Positions 1-9,309 of a DNA stretch of 42,055 nucleotides are shown here, one piece after another (positions within the stretch are counted from its first letter, which is position 1; the number at the start of each line of letters is the position of its first letter). The stretch is taken from the NCBI GenBank assembly GCA_012963885.1, contig DTUY01000384.1, forward strand, positions 11,417 to 53,471, written 5' to 3'. Origin of the DNA: Candidatus Poribacteria bacterium (GTDB lineage Bacteria; Poribacteria; WGA-4E; UBA9662). A program made the translations under genes and the position numbers. The notes below the pieces were generated by a model, which worked only from the letters and a program-made list of their open reading frames with translations, was not told the DNA's origin and made no database searches.

Positions 1-2
1 AA

Positions 3-3000
3 AGATTATTTTATATTGCTGCTGGAACTGTTACGCAACCATCGACGCCAACAACAGAACCATCCACGCCAACAACGGGACAGCCTGCTCCGGACGCTGT
101 GACTTTAACTATCACTGACAATTCCGATGGAAACAATGATCCAACTGATGCGGGGAGTACCGACCTAAAGGCACGCGTCGGTGATGCCATTATTGCCTTA
201 GGAGCGGGATTTGATGCTAATGAGCAGGTGACTCTTCAACTTGGCACCCAGTCTTCTACTACACCGACAACTGGTGCTGGAAGTTTTGTCACGGTGTTTG
301 TCATCAGTCCTCAGAATGAAGGGCTGAAAACACTCACGGCTACAGGTAGCTCTTCAGGTAAAAGTAAATCAACGGCTTTTACTATCCTTCCAGATCTGGG
401 AGAACCCAGTTTCACCATTACAGACAACTCAGACCGGAATGGTGACAATACCGACGCGGAAAGTATCGATAAAACTGCTAGCCTTGGCGATACAGTTACA
501 ATCTCAGGCAGCGGATATGGCATTAATGAACAGTTGCGTATTGAATTTGGAGAACAAATCATTACCGCGAATACTTCCGCCACAGCTACATTTGAAACGA
601 CTTTCATTGCGGCCGATCAGGCTGACGGCTTAATTGAGGTCAATGTCATTGGACAAACATCAACTAAGGAAGTGTCTGATACTTTTACCCTTAAACCTGT
701 AGCAGGCCAACCAACTTTAGTAATCACTGATAATTCTGATGGAAATGATGATGCCACCGATCTTGACAGTTCGGATAAAGAGGCAAAAATTGGAGATATT
801 GTCACCCTTCGTGGCACTAACTTCGGCCCGAATGAAGAGATAGGGATTGATTTTGGCAGTCAATCCATTTTTGCTAATGCCTCAAGGGAAGGAGAATTTG
901 TCGCGACTTTCGTCATTTTAAAGCAAATGGGTGGAACCAAATCGATCCTAGTTAAGGGTAAGACTTCCCAAAAAAGTAAGTTTGATCGATTCACTATTAA
1001 ACCGCAAATCACAGCTTTTAGCCCAACAATTGGCGATATAGGCCAAAAAGTTACGCTTCAAGGAGATGGTTTCAGCGCCAGTTCACAACTAACAGTTCGG
1101 TTTGGTGACAGCGAAACGAGTCTGATGACTTTAAGAAATCTGAATGTTCAATCTGCCACAGAGGGGACTTTCTCCTTTGAATTTTCAATACCAATTGGAC
1201 CGTACATTATTGCCCCTGATGCGGAGAGACGAATTAATTCATTTATCCGGATTAATGATGCTGCTAATTTGACTACGGGAACAGTCAGTTTTGTTAAAAT
1301 CAACATGCAGACTGCCAGTTTGGAGATGCAACCGACACAAGTTAACAATGGTGAGCGCATAACGGTCATCGGCTTGGCGGTTACTGATAATGGTGCGCCA
1401 CTTGCTAATACCAACCTTGGATTTTTATTAATTCAGTTGCCTAACGGAACAGAAAACACAGTAACCGTTCAAGATTATCAGTTGAAGATCGAAATCGACG
1501 AAAATAATGCACCAGTTGGTCGTGTTGAAACCAATAACAGCATAAAAACGGACGCCATTGGCCGAATCAAGGCAAGTTTCTTAGTGCCAACTATCTCTGG
1601 TGGTAAGGCAACACTACGTTTTACCTCCGTTGGTAACCTGCAAACTGAGTTTGATATAGTGCCTAAAGTTGTAGTTCCTGTTACAGGAGTTAGGCCAGGT
1701 GGTTCTGTGGCTATAATCGGCCTTGGCTACCAAGCAAATGACATCATATCTGCAAGGATTGCCGGTGGGGCTATTTTACGAACAACTCCTATGACGGTTA
1801 AGACTGATGCCAATGGAACCTTCAATGCGGTCTTTGCAGTACCAGAAGATCTACCCGGAGGAACTTTCAAGATTGTTGTCACAGACAGCGCAAACAGTGA
1901 CCCTAATTCAACCCCAACAATACAAGCTGAACTAACAATCTTAGGGTCTATAGATCAACCGGCTGCCAATAGCCAGTTCAAACCTGGTGAACCCATTACA
2001 CTTATAGGAAAAGGCTTAGGCGCAGATGAAACGTTATCTGTGACAATTGGCGGGGTATCTATGAGTCTTGAAGACGAGGTTAAAAGTACGGCAACGGGCA
2101 ATTTTGAACTGACAATTACAACGCCCCCATTAGCACAGGGCAGACGGGTCATCAGGGTAGACGGTCAAAAGAGCGCGGCAGAAACCGAAATTACTATCGT
2201 TCCCGGAGATTTGATTGTTAATCCCTCCGAAGGTAGTGTTGGAACAGCTATCCTTATCGAAGGTTCAGGTTACCCTGCCTATGCTTCGGTTCAGATTGAC
2301 CTTGGATTTTCGGAAGATATTACATATGGTAATGTTGATGCAAATGGAAATCTTAACGCCAAGTACCTGATTAAGAAACCACTCCTGCCAGGTGACAAGA
2401 CACTTTCGATTCAAGTCGGTGGAAAAACCTATTTCAGGCCATTTGCCTATGTGCTAGATAATATTGGCCCAGCAATTTTGACGGCTAGTCATGACGGCGG
2501 TGATGACGTCATTACCGGAGCTGAAATAGGCAAATCTGTGACAATTAAAGTTATTCAGCGGGACGCTTTCGATATTGCGGCTCGTGGTACATACCGGATA
2601 GGTGGAGATGCTATCAACCCACCACTGGGCGAAGGTGAACTTTATAATAACGGAAAGAACAACGACGAACAAGCAAACGACACAACCTGGGCATTCCAAT
2701 ATGAGATTACTTCTGACCAGATAACCAAAGCTGAAGGTCTGGCAGCCGCTGTTCCGATAACAGTTATTCTCTTTGATGCAAATGGAAACACAACGGAAAC
2801 AACGACCAGCACGCCAATTCAGATCGATACTGAAGCAGAAATCCTTTCGATTACTGCTTCAGTTCTGCAGGCATCGGATGGTAAGACTAAGATCATCAGA
2901 GAGACGGGCACATTGAATATCGGTGATACGTTCAAAATGTTGGTCGTCTCTGAAGCTAACGCCAGTGGGACATTTCAGATTGTAGGGATAACGGGAACAT

Positions 3001-4790
3001 TGCCGCTTTCCCGTGGCAACTTCGAAACTCAATACGTTGGCGAGTATATGATTCGTGGTGGTGATCTGGGTGTCAATGCAGAAATTTCCATCGAGATGAC
3101 AGATGTAAACGGTAATGTCACTTCACGAGAAGCAAAAGCAAACATTACGATTGAATCCGCTGCTATTTTTCACCGTGTCATAGTATCCCCCTTAGAACTG
3201 CAAAGCGGTGATCGTTTCACTATCGAATACACCACCAACATCCAGAGCAGGCCAATGCTATTTATCTCAGACTCTGTACAAGATGAACCATCATACGAGC
3301 CGAAATGGTCTGAATTATCCTTGATTAATATCTCCGAAATCGACCCTGGAGCAGATGAGATTGAAAAATTTGGCAGTGATCTAACAGAATCAAGAATAAG
3401 GAGGTACCTCGCTTTTGCCAGAATACCAACGCAAATTAAACTTAGTGGCAGGCAGCACCTGATCCGGATAGAAGTTACTGACATGCAGGGAAAAACAACT
3501 GTGAAGGATCTTCCTGTCGAGTTTCAGAGACCTCCTCAATTTAATTTAGAAGTACCAGCAGGTGTTGGAATGATTCATATTCCATTGTCCGTTGAGTTGA
3601 TTAATGGGAAAGAAACTCAGATCGAAACAGTTGGGGATGTTTATGATGCGCTCGGCGGTCAGACCAACGTAAGCTTACTGATTACCTTCGATACGGAAAA
3701 ACGTACCTGGCGCAGTTATCTTGGAGACCAAAGTCGAAATACCAGTGCCGATAAGCCGGTTGCTGAAGATACCGGTATAATTACGGTGATGAAACGTCGC
3801 ATGGTATTACCAATTAGTGGAAGTGAATTGGGCAATCAAGGACGAAGTCAAATTCAGCTTCGTCGAGGGTTGAACTTAATTGGTGTCCCTCTACAGACGA
3901 GTCAAGTTTCTGTGGTTAGTGATTTACTAAAACTGCCTGGAATGCGTAATAACGCCACCTCAATTATTGTGGCTACAGACGGTGAATTCAAGGTTGTCAC
4001 CCAACAGGGAGATGATGGTGATGTTCAGGTAACTGGAGGCAAATCCTTTATTGTGGCCGCACTTGATGACGGGCAAGCCGAAATTATCGGTTCGGCCTGG
4101 ACGATGAGTCCAGTCGAACTTGAAGCAATAATGACAAGATCCGCAAAGTCACTTGGTGCCTCGCCATCTATTCAAATCACAAACCACACTCCTGTCTTCT
4201 CAGTCAACGGACAGGTTAAGGATCAAAATGAGGCACTCTTTGAGGAAGATCTCTTCATCACCATCCACAATCGAACAACAGATACGATGCTGACTTCAGA
4301 ATCAAGCGACTACCAAGTTACGTTCGTCGATATATTGCATCAACAAGCAGCCCAAATTGGTGATTTTTTAGAAGTGAGCGCTACAGTTAAAGACAATCAT
4401 TATCGTATAAATCCAATCGAGTATCAGGTTACTGCAGCGGATGTTACGGGCAGTTTTGCGCAACTGCCAAATTTGATTGCCTATGAAATACCCCGACAAA
4501 CGAAGTTGTTTGCCAACTATCCCAATCCATTCAATCCTGAAACGTGGATACCATATCAGCTCTCAAGCGATGGTGATATCAGCATTCAGATCCATGATGT
4601 GGATGGTCAGCTCGTGAGGTCAGTTGAACTGGGATACCACTTGGCTGGCATCTATGCTCATCGATCGAAAGCGGCCTACTGGGATGGACGAAATGACAAT
4701 GGTGAAACCGTCGCCGGTGGCCTCTATTTCTACACACTGAAAATCGATGATTACTATATACAAACGCGAAAAATGATCATTGTCAAATAA
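3..4790 (+). CDS. Giant secreted repeat protein with C-terminal FlgD-like sorting domain (5' end outside window)
   Basis: The frame is open from base 3, so the gene begins upstream of the window; the GTG at 99 is only the first start-like codon. Visible product is about 1,595 residues. In order: a Pro/Ser/Thr linker (bases 40-80, PSTPTT twice); three 102-residue repeats, each opening with ITDNSDxN(D) and an Asp/Asn-rich loop followed by a TIG/Ig-like strand pattern (GDxVTxxGxxF); more Ig-like or IPT-like modules (GxxVTIxGxGY) to about base 2450; a long beta-rich region; a module around bases 3540-4110 (IPLSVELINGK...GLNLIGVPL); and a 91-residue C-terminal domain from base 4515 with NYPNPFNPETWIPYQL and AAYWDGRNDNGE. 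That C-terminus is the FlgD-Ig-like, T9SS-like tail common in Poribacteria. It probably acts as an extracellular or surface adhesive protein; substrate and partners are unknown. No enzymatic motif was seen. Confidence 0.85.
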   Translation, partial: RLFYIAAGTVTQPSTPTTEPSTPTTGQPAPDAVTLTITDNSDGNNDPTDAGSTDLKARVGDAIIALGAGFDANEQVTLQLGTQSSTTPTTGAGSFVTVFVISPQNEGLKTLTATGSSSGKSKSTAFTILPDLGEPSFTITDNSDRNGDNTDAESIDKTASLGDTVTISGSGYGINEQLRIEFGEQIITANTSATATFETTFIAADQADGLIEVNVIGQTSTKEVSDTFTLKPVAGQPTLVITDNSDGNDDATDLDSSDKEAKIGDIVTLRGTNFGPNEEIGIDFGSQSIFANASREGEFVATFVILKQMGGTKSILVKGKTSQKSKFDRFTIKPQITAFSPTIGDIGQKVTLQGDGFSASSQLTVRFGDSETSLMTLRNLNVQSATEGTFSFEFSIPIGPYIIAPDAERRINSFIRINDAANLTTGTVSFVKINMQTASLEMQPTQVNNGERITVIGLAVTDNGAPLANTNLGFLLIQLPNGTENTVTVQDYQLKIEIDENNAPVGRVETNNSIKTDAIGRIKASFLVPTISGGKATLRFTSVGNLQTEFDIVPKVVVPVTGVRPGGSVAIIGLGYQANDIISARIAGGAILRTTPMTVKTDANGTFNAVFAVPEDLPGGTFKIVVTDSANSDPNSTPTIQAELTILGSIDQPAANSQFKPGEPITLIGKGLGADETLSVTIGGVSMSLEDEVKSTATGNFELTITTPPLAQGRRVIRVDGQKSAAETEITIVPGDLIVNPSEGSVGTAILIEGSGYPAYASVQIDLGFSEDITYGNVDANGNLNAKYLIKKPLLPGDKTLSIQVGGKTYFRPFAYVLDNIGPAILTASHDGGDDVITGAEIGKSVTIKVIQRDAFDIAARGTYRIGGDAINPPLGEGELYNNGKNNDEQANDTTWAFQYEITSDQITKAEGLAAAVPITVILFDANGNTTETTTSTPIQIDTEAEILSITASVLQASDGKTKIIRETGTLNIGDTFKMLVVSEANASGTFQIVGITGTLPLSRGNFETQYVGEYMIRGGDLGVNAEISIEMTDVNGNVTSREAKANITIESAAIFHRVIVSPLELQSGDRFTIEYTTNIQSRPMLFISDSVQDEPSYEPKWSELSLINISEIDPGADEIEKFGSDLTESRIRRYLAFARIPTQIKLSGRQHLIRIEVTDMQGKTTVKDLPVEFQRPPQFNLEVPAGVGMIHIPLSVELINGKETQIETVGDVYDALGGQTNVSLLITFDTEKRTWRSYLGDQSRNTSADKPVAEDTGIITVMKRRMVLPISGSELGNQGRSQIQLRRGLNLIGVPLQTSQVSVVSDLLKLPGMRNNATSIIVATDGEFKVVTQQGDDGDVQVTGGKSFIVAALDDGQAEIIGSAWTMSPVELEAIMTRSAKSLGASPSIQITNHTPVFSVNGQVKDQNEALFEEDLFITIHNRTTDTMLTSESSDYQVTFVDILHQQAAQIGDFLEVSATVKDNHYRINPIEYQVTAADVTGSFAQLPNLIAYEIPRQTKLFANYPNPFNPETWIPYQLSSDGDISIQIHDVDGQLVRSVELGYHLAGIYAHRSKAAYWDGRNDNGETVAGGLYFYTLKIDDYYIQTRKMIIVK
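102..1019 (+). repeat. Three in-phase 306-bp repeats coding 102-residue units
   Basis: Units begin at 102, 408 and 714, exactly 306 bases apart. Each opens with a coding block for (T/S)xxITDNSDGN followed by an acidic loop (DxTDxxSxDK), then GDxVTxxGxxFxxNEx and ends near KP. DNA copies are diverged, so this is an old protein-level repeat. The Asp/Asn-rich loop resembles calcium-binding loops of thrombospondin type 3 or dockerin style; calcium binding is inferred. Confidence 0.85.
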
Positions 4791-5040
4791 GCCAATCCAC
4801 AGAAATTTAAGTACGTTTTTTAGGGTTTTTTGTCGGCAAGATTCCCTCTGATAGACAAGAATTGAATTGGTCCTACGATCCTGGATTCCCTGAGGCATAC
4901 GAATGCTCGGATCATATAGGAGCTTATTAGACCACTAAAGAAGGTCTGATAAATTAAGCATTAAGTGAGTAAAATAAAAGGGTGAGTCGATTTTAAAATT
5001 TGAGGAAGCATCTTCTGAACCCTTGAACACAAATCGACAA
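4791..5040. other. Gap downstream of the secreted protein, no intact gene
   Basis: Stops occur in all frames and no convincing terminator hairpin or RNA gene is visible, only short T runs at about 4815-4831. The distal part (from a GTG AGT AAA ATA AAA at 4965) may be the eroded 5' end of the LOG-family pseudogene that follows, since the family often starts MSKxK, but this part is too decayed to prove. Confidence 0.4.
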
Positions 5041-5536
5041 CACGATCTCAAGTTTGCTAAGCATCAGTTGTTAAGAAGCAGTTGAGACATCCAAACTGCT
5101 GACTGGGTGGTCGATGGCTCTTTCCCCAGAGGATCGTTGTTTTGCTCAGTTGGAGGTAGCAGTATTATGGAAACCGTCAATAAAGGGTTACTCCTGCCGG
5201 AGCAAAGTCCACCGGTCTGAGTATAAGTCTCTCCGTTGAACAAAGTGCCAACAAAACTTGGTTTTGAGTTGCACCATTTCTTCATGGGGAAATTATGGTT
5301 TGTACATGTTTGGTAGAAGCCTTGCTTATTTTTTCAAGTGGTTTTGGTACCTGTGATGAACTGGTGGAAGTTCTAACACTCGTCCAAACAGGGGGAAATG
5401 CAAATACTGAATACCGGAATAAAATTATCACGCAATGACAAGATGGGGAATGATCAGTCCTGAGGATCTAAATCTCTTCCAATTTGTTGAGACTCCGAGT
5501 GACACTGTGAACATATACAACAAAATATCAGAATGA
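5041..5536 (+). pseudogene. Degraded LOG-family (TIGR00730, lysine-decarboxylase-like) gene
   Basis: Pieces of one family can be read in order on the plus strand, but in changing frames: VGGSSIMETVNKG (5149-5187, cf. the family's GGGPGIMEAANRG), AGAKSTGLSISLSVEQSAN (from about 5196, cf. GAKSIGLNISLPFEQ), LGFELHHFFMGK (5257-5292), then VEALLIFSSGFGTCDELVEV and LTLVQTG (to about 5395, cf. PGGFGTLDELFE), and finally MISPEDLNLFQFVETP ending at TGA 5534-5536. At least four frame changes (phases 1, 0, 1, 0, 2) and a loss between LVQTG and ISPED leave no functional protein, and PGGFGT has become SSGFGT. Intact relatives bind nucleotides through PGGxGTxxE and act as nucleoside-5'-monophosphate phosphoribohydrolases. 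It sits just upstream of dcd, another nucleotide enzyme. Pseudogene status is directly visible; family identity rests on recognised motifs. Confidence 0.85.
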
Positions 5537-5546
5537 CAGGCAATTA

Positions 5547-6122
5547 ATGATGGTTTTATCAGATCAAGACATTGTTAAGTATCTGGAAACAGGGAAAATC
5601 AAAATCTTTCCCCAACCAGACTTGACAGAACAACTGGGATCATGCTCAATTGATTTTAGACTCAGTAATGTCTTTCGGATTTTCGAGCACAGTAAACACC
5701 CTTCCATCGATTTACGTGCCGAATTCGATCTTGCCAACCTAATGCGGAAAGTTGTCATTTCAGAGGGAGAAGCATTTACGATCCAGCCAGGTGATTTTGT
5801 TCTGGCTGCCACGGTAGAAACCCTTGAAATTTCAGACGATATCATGGCACGTCTCGAGGGGCGAAGTAGTTTGGCTAGAATAGGTATTATTGTTCACAGT
5901 ACAGCAGGGCTTTTCGACCCAGGTTGGGTTGGTACGGCAACGCTAGAACTTGGGAACTTGGGTAGGATGCCTGTGATGCTATATCCCGGTATGAGAATAT
6001 GCGCGTTCACTTTTTCGAAATTATCTTCTCCATCTCGCGTGCCGTATAAGCAGAAACCTGGTAACAAATACGCCGGGCAGATAGAACCAGAAGCCAGTCG
6101 TTTTAGGCGGGACCAACAATAA
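5547..6122 (+). CDS. dcd: dCTP deaminase, possibly bifunctional (dUMP-forming)
   Basis: Converts dCTP to dUTP (or directly to dUMP in bifunctional members), feeding thymidylate synthesis in the cytoplasm. The 191-residue product has MVLSDQDI at the start, GSCSIDFRL, the core GRSSLARIGIIVHSTAG with the catalytic-region Arg and Ser residues, then DPGWVGTATLELGN carrying the family's catalytic Glu, and PGMRICAF. The tail KYAGQIEPEASR and the HSTAG signature resemble the roughly 190-residue actinobacterial/archaeal bifunctional dCTP deaminase-dUTPases more than the E. coli enzyme; motif reading alone does not settle which. Two tandem ATGs (5547, 5550) are candidate starts, with only a weak AGG upstream. 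It stands alone, 10 bases after the LOG pseudogene and 200 bases before glnA. Confidence 0.93.
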   Translation: MMVLSDQDIVKYLETGKIKIFPQPDLTEQLGSCSIDFRLSNVFRIFEHSKHPSIDLRAEFDLANLMRKVVISEGEAFTIQPGDFVLAATVETLEISDDIMARLEGRSSLARIGIIVHSTAGLFDPGWVGTATLELGNLGRMPVMLYPGMRICAFTFSKLSSPSRVPYKQKPGNKYAGQIEPEASRFRRDQQ

Positions 6123-6188
6123 AGATGCTCAAAACCAAAGAGATGCCCAAAACTACAGCATTTCGATGCGAATTAATTGACATAAAAA

Positions 6189-6203
6189 TGATAATGATTA
6201 TGG
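6189..6203. promoter_or_regulatory. Fur-family-like 7-1-7 operator candidate
   Basis: TGATAATGATTATGG matches the 7-1-7 Fur/Zur/PerR-type inverted repeat TGATAAT-N-ATTATCA at 12 of 14 arm positions. It lies 5 bases upstream of a TATAAT (6209-6214) in the dcd-glnA gap, although no proper -35 sits at 16-18 bases from that box. The surroundings are AT-rich, so chance is a real possibility. Confidence 0.25.
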
Positions 6204-6244
6204 TTGTTTATAATGTTTTTTTGTGATATGCTTCAATAAAAATT

Positions 6245-6261
6245 CTGGCATACTGTTTTCC
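6245..6261 (+). promoter_or_regulatory. Possible degenerate sigma-54 promoter for glnA-glnB
   Basis: CTGGCATACTGTTTTCC has a perfect -24 half (TGGCA) and, at the right distance, TTTC where the -12 TTGC should be. The predicted start would give a leader of about 50 bases before glnA. glnA is a classical sigma-54 target and a sigma-54 activator is encoded at 26201, but loss of the critical -12 G makes this weak. Confidence 0.22.
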
Positions 6262-6324
6262 CTTTTATTAAAGTAGACAAATATGCCTAACTAGCTGAAC
6301 CTATTTTAGAAAGGTAAAATCTCT

Positions 6325-7734
6325 ATGACACCAAGTGACGTGATCACTTTAGCCAAAGAAAAAGACGTCAAGTTCATCGACTTAAAATTTACGGACTTTC
6401 CAGGCATGTGGCAACATTTCTCGATGCCTGTTCAAGAGTTAACCGAAGATTTATTCGAAGATGGTGCAGGTTTCGATGGATCCAGCATTCGTGGGTTCCA
6501 AGCAATCAACGAAAGTGACATGCTTTTGATGCCAGATCCATCTACAGCAATAATTGATCCGGCTTGTAAGATCCCTACACTGAGTCTAATTTGTAATATT
6601 GAAGATCCCATCACCAGAGAAAATTATACTAGGGACGTTCGTTATATCGCCCAAAAAGCTGAGAATTACCTCGTTTCGACAGGGATTGGAGATGTAAGTT
6701 ACTGGGGGCCGGAAGCTGAATTTTTCCTATTCAGCGATGTAAAATACGGAGAATCTACAAATACCAGTTTTTATTCAGTAGACTCCATAGAAGCTACGTG
6801 GAATTCGGGAAAAGACGAAGGCCCCAACCTCGGTTATAAACTACGACCCAAAGAAGGCTATTTTCCTGTTCCACCCAGCGATCATTTTCAAGATCTGCGT
6901 TCTGAAATGGTTCTCAAATTACTTGATGCGGGTGTAGATATTGAGGTACACCATCACGAAGTTGCAACCGCTGGTCAAGCTGAAATTGATTTGAGATTCG
7001 ACACAATGACGAGAGTTTGCGATAAATTGGCAATTTACAAGTATGTTATTAAAAACACGGCTCGTGAGCATGGTCTGACAGCGACCTTTATGCCAAAGCC
7101 ACTTTTCCAGGACAACGGTTCTGGCATGCACGTCCACCAGAGTATCTGGAAAGACGGAAAGAATATGATGTATTCCCCAGACACACTCTTGAGTGATACC
7201 GCAAGGCATTATGTTGGTGGATTATTGAAACATGCACGTGCATTGTGTGCGATAATCGCACCGACAACCAACTCTTACAAGCGTTTGGTACCAGGTTTTG
7301 AAGCTCCGGTCAATCTTGTTTATTCTGCTCGGAATAGGAGTGCGATCGTTCGTATTCCGACTTACTCCCAGAGCGAGAAAGCAAGACGTGTTGAGTTCCG
7401 AGCTCCAGACCCTGCTTGTAATGGATACCTTGCGATGAGCGCCATGTTAATGGCGGGGCTTGACGGTGTCCAAAACCAAATTGACCCAGGTGATCCAACT
7501 GATGTTGATCTCTACGAGCTTAGTGCTGATGAACTAGCTAACATTGGTTCAACACCAGGCTCGTTAGGTGAAGCTCTGGATGAATTGGAAAAAGATCATG
7601 AGTTCTTACTGAAAGGTGATGTTTTCACTCAGGATGTAATTGATACATGGATCGATTACAAGAGGGAGAACGAGGTTGAGGCCATTAACATGCGTCCGCA
7701 TCCTTATGAATTCTTTTTGTACTATGATATCTAA
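6325..7734 (+). CDS. glnA: Glutamine synthetase, type I
   Basis: Makes glutamine from glutamate, ammonia and ATP in the cytoplasm; type I enzymes are dodecamers. The product has 469 residues, the usual GSI length. Visible are FDGSSIRGF (50-58, the Asp-50 loop), GPEAEFFLF (128-136, metal-binding Glu), HHHEVATAGQAEID (209-222), NGSGMHVHQS (264-273), the catalytic flap region NSYKRLVPGFEAP and RSAIVRIP. In VDLYELSADE, Tyr397 falls at the same number as the adenylylated tyrosine of E. coli GlnA, pointing to the beta subtype with possible covalent control. The start is ATG with GAAAGG about 9 bases upstream. glnB follows after 65 bases without a terminator, so the two are probably one transcript. 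Confidence 0.97.
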   Translation: MTPSDVITLAKEKDVKFIDLKFTDFPGMWQHFSMPVQELTEDLFEDGAGFDGSSIRGFQAINESDMLLMPDPSTAIIDPACKIPTLSLICNIEDPITRENYTRDVRYIAQKAENYLVSTGIGDVSYWGPEAEFFLFSDVKYGESTNTSFYSVDSIEATWNSGKDEGPNLGYKLRPKEGYFPVPPSDHFQDLRSEMVLKLLDAGVDIEVHHHEVATAGQAEIDLRFDTMTRVCDKLAIYKYVIKNTAREHGLTATFMPKPLFQDNGSGMHVHQSIWKDGKNMMYSPDTLLSDTARHYVGGLLKHARALCAIIAPTTNSYKRLVPGFEAPVNLVYSARNRSAIVRIPTYSQSEKARRVEFRAPDPACNGYLAMSAMLMAGLDGVQNQIDPGDPTDVDLYELSADELANIGSTPGSLGEALDELEKDHEFLLKGDVFTQDVIDTWIDYKRENEVEAINMRPHPYEFFLYYDI

Positions 7735-7745
7735 AAGCAAATTAA

Positions 7746-8138
<393 letters not shown>

Positions 8139-8168
8139 GACAAACAAGCAATCACGTTCAAGATTCAA

Positions 8169-8222
8169 GAGGTAGCAAACTACTATGGCTTAACAAGATA
8201 GTTTGCTACCTCTTTTATTTTT
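8169..8222 (+). terminator. Strong intrinsic terminator after glnB
   Basis: A perfect 14-base-pair stem (8169-8182 with 8199-8212; arm GAGGTAGCAAACTA) with a 16-base loop is followed directly by TTTTATTTTT. It sits 30 bases past the glnB stop, closing the glnA-glnB unit. Confidence 0.93.
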
Positions 8223-8386
8223 ATTGGTTCTTTGTCCTTAAGATCCTACTTTCATTACCTACCTCCGCTATTACCTAGGTTACTTGATATTTTTTCCGGG
8301 TTAAATATTTTTTCTCACCAAAACTCTCAGATCAGTTACCATCCATCCCTAGTCCGTGAAACTTTGAAACTGAAATGAGGAGTTTT

Positions 8387-9267
8387 ATGTCGAATTTTAA
8401 TGGAGCCTAGTCTGCTTTGATAACTCCGTTTACTGAGGATGATGAAGTAAACCCATCAGTTTTGGAATCTTTAGTTGAGCGCCTGATTGAGAAAGGTATT
8501 GGTGGTTTATATATTTGTGGCACAACAGGGGAAGGGATTTATATGTTAGTGCTGGAGCGAAAACTGGTTGCAAAGACAGTAATTCAAAAGGTTTCCCAAT
8601 GGGTACCAGTCATTGTACATGCTGGTGCAGTTGCTGTGAAGGACACAATAGATCTTTCACAACACGCTAAAAAAATGGTGCATCTGGTTTAAGTAGTGTT
8701 CTTCTGCCTCAATACCGGAGTGTGGAGGATCTTTATAACTATTACGCCGAAATAGCTGAATATGTTCCCAATCTGCCTATTTTTTCTTACATTTTGGTAC
8801 GTCTATTGATGCCGTTAATGAAGCGCCTAGTCGATATTCCAAATGTTGTTGGCTTAAAATATTCCAATTCGAATATGTATGAACTTCGACATGTCATTGA
8901 TCTACGTCAGCAAAACTGGACGGTTCTTTCTGGAATGGACGAACAATGCGTTTTTGCTACCATGCAAGGTGCCCACGGTCATATTGGCTCAACGCTCAAC
9001 TGTATGCCGGGAGTTTACTGCCAAATTCAAGACTGCTGCAAAAATGGCAAACTTGATCGGGCACATGAACTACAACAGTATGCTAACCAAGTAACCAATG
9101 TCATAATAGCAGTTGGATTTCCAGAAGCCTTAAAGGAGGTGATGAAAATGCTTGGATTTGATTGTGGTAACCCTCGGTTACCTAGTTACCCAATAAGTAA
9201 CGAAAACCAGAAGATACTTCATAAAAAATTAGAGGGATCTGGCTTCTCCGAACTAGTTGAGATATAG
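8387..9267 (+). pseudogene. Broken DapA-family (dihydrodipicolinate synthase / N-acetylneuraminate lyase-like) gene
   Basis: A normal start remains: GAGG then ATG 8387. The frame reads MSNFNGA, then hits TAG at 8408-8410 where the family has an aromatic or small residue before SALITPFTEDDEVNP. It continues through GGLYICGTTGEG (the pyruvate-binding GTTGE motif) and VIVHAGAV until a frameshift near the A7 run at 8668-8674; one extra A would restore KKNGASGLSSVLLPQY. The second half keeps VEDLYNYYAEIAEYVPNLPIFSY and VVGLKYS, with the Schiff-base Lys. About five residues seem missing between FSY and LMKRL. Intact relatives are class I aldolases acting on pyruvate plus an aldehyde; the exact substrate is not determinable. 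An early stop, a frameshift and a small deletion together favour true decay over a single sequencing error. Confidence 0.88.
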
Positions 9268-9309
9268 TTTATCAGATATAGAATTATTTCAGTAGATATC
9301 AGAAAAGTC

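Noticed and set aside
5064..5285. A 73-codon reverse-strand reading frame
   Set aside because: It is the antisense of the LOG-family pseudogene, has no family resemblance, and the plus strand explains the region better.
6177..6214. TTGACA (6177) with TATAAT (6209) as a glnA promoter
   Set aside because: The spacer is 26 bases, far beyond 16-18, so the pair cannot be one sigma-70 promoter.
8408..8410. TAG in the DapA-family gene as a reassigned or read-through codon
   Set aside because: TAG ends normal genes here (for example frr), and the gene carries other lesions.
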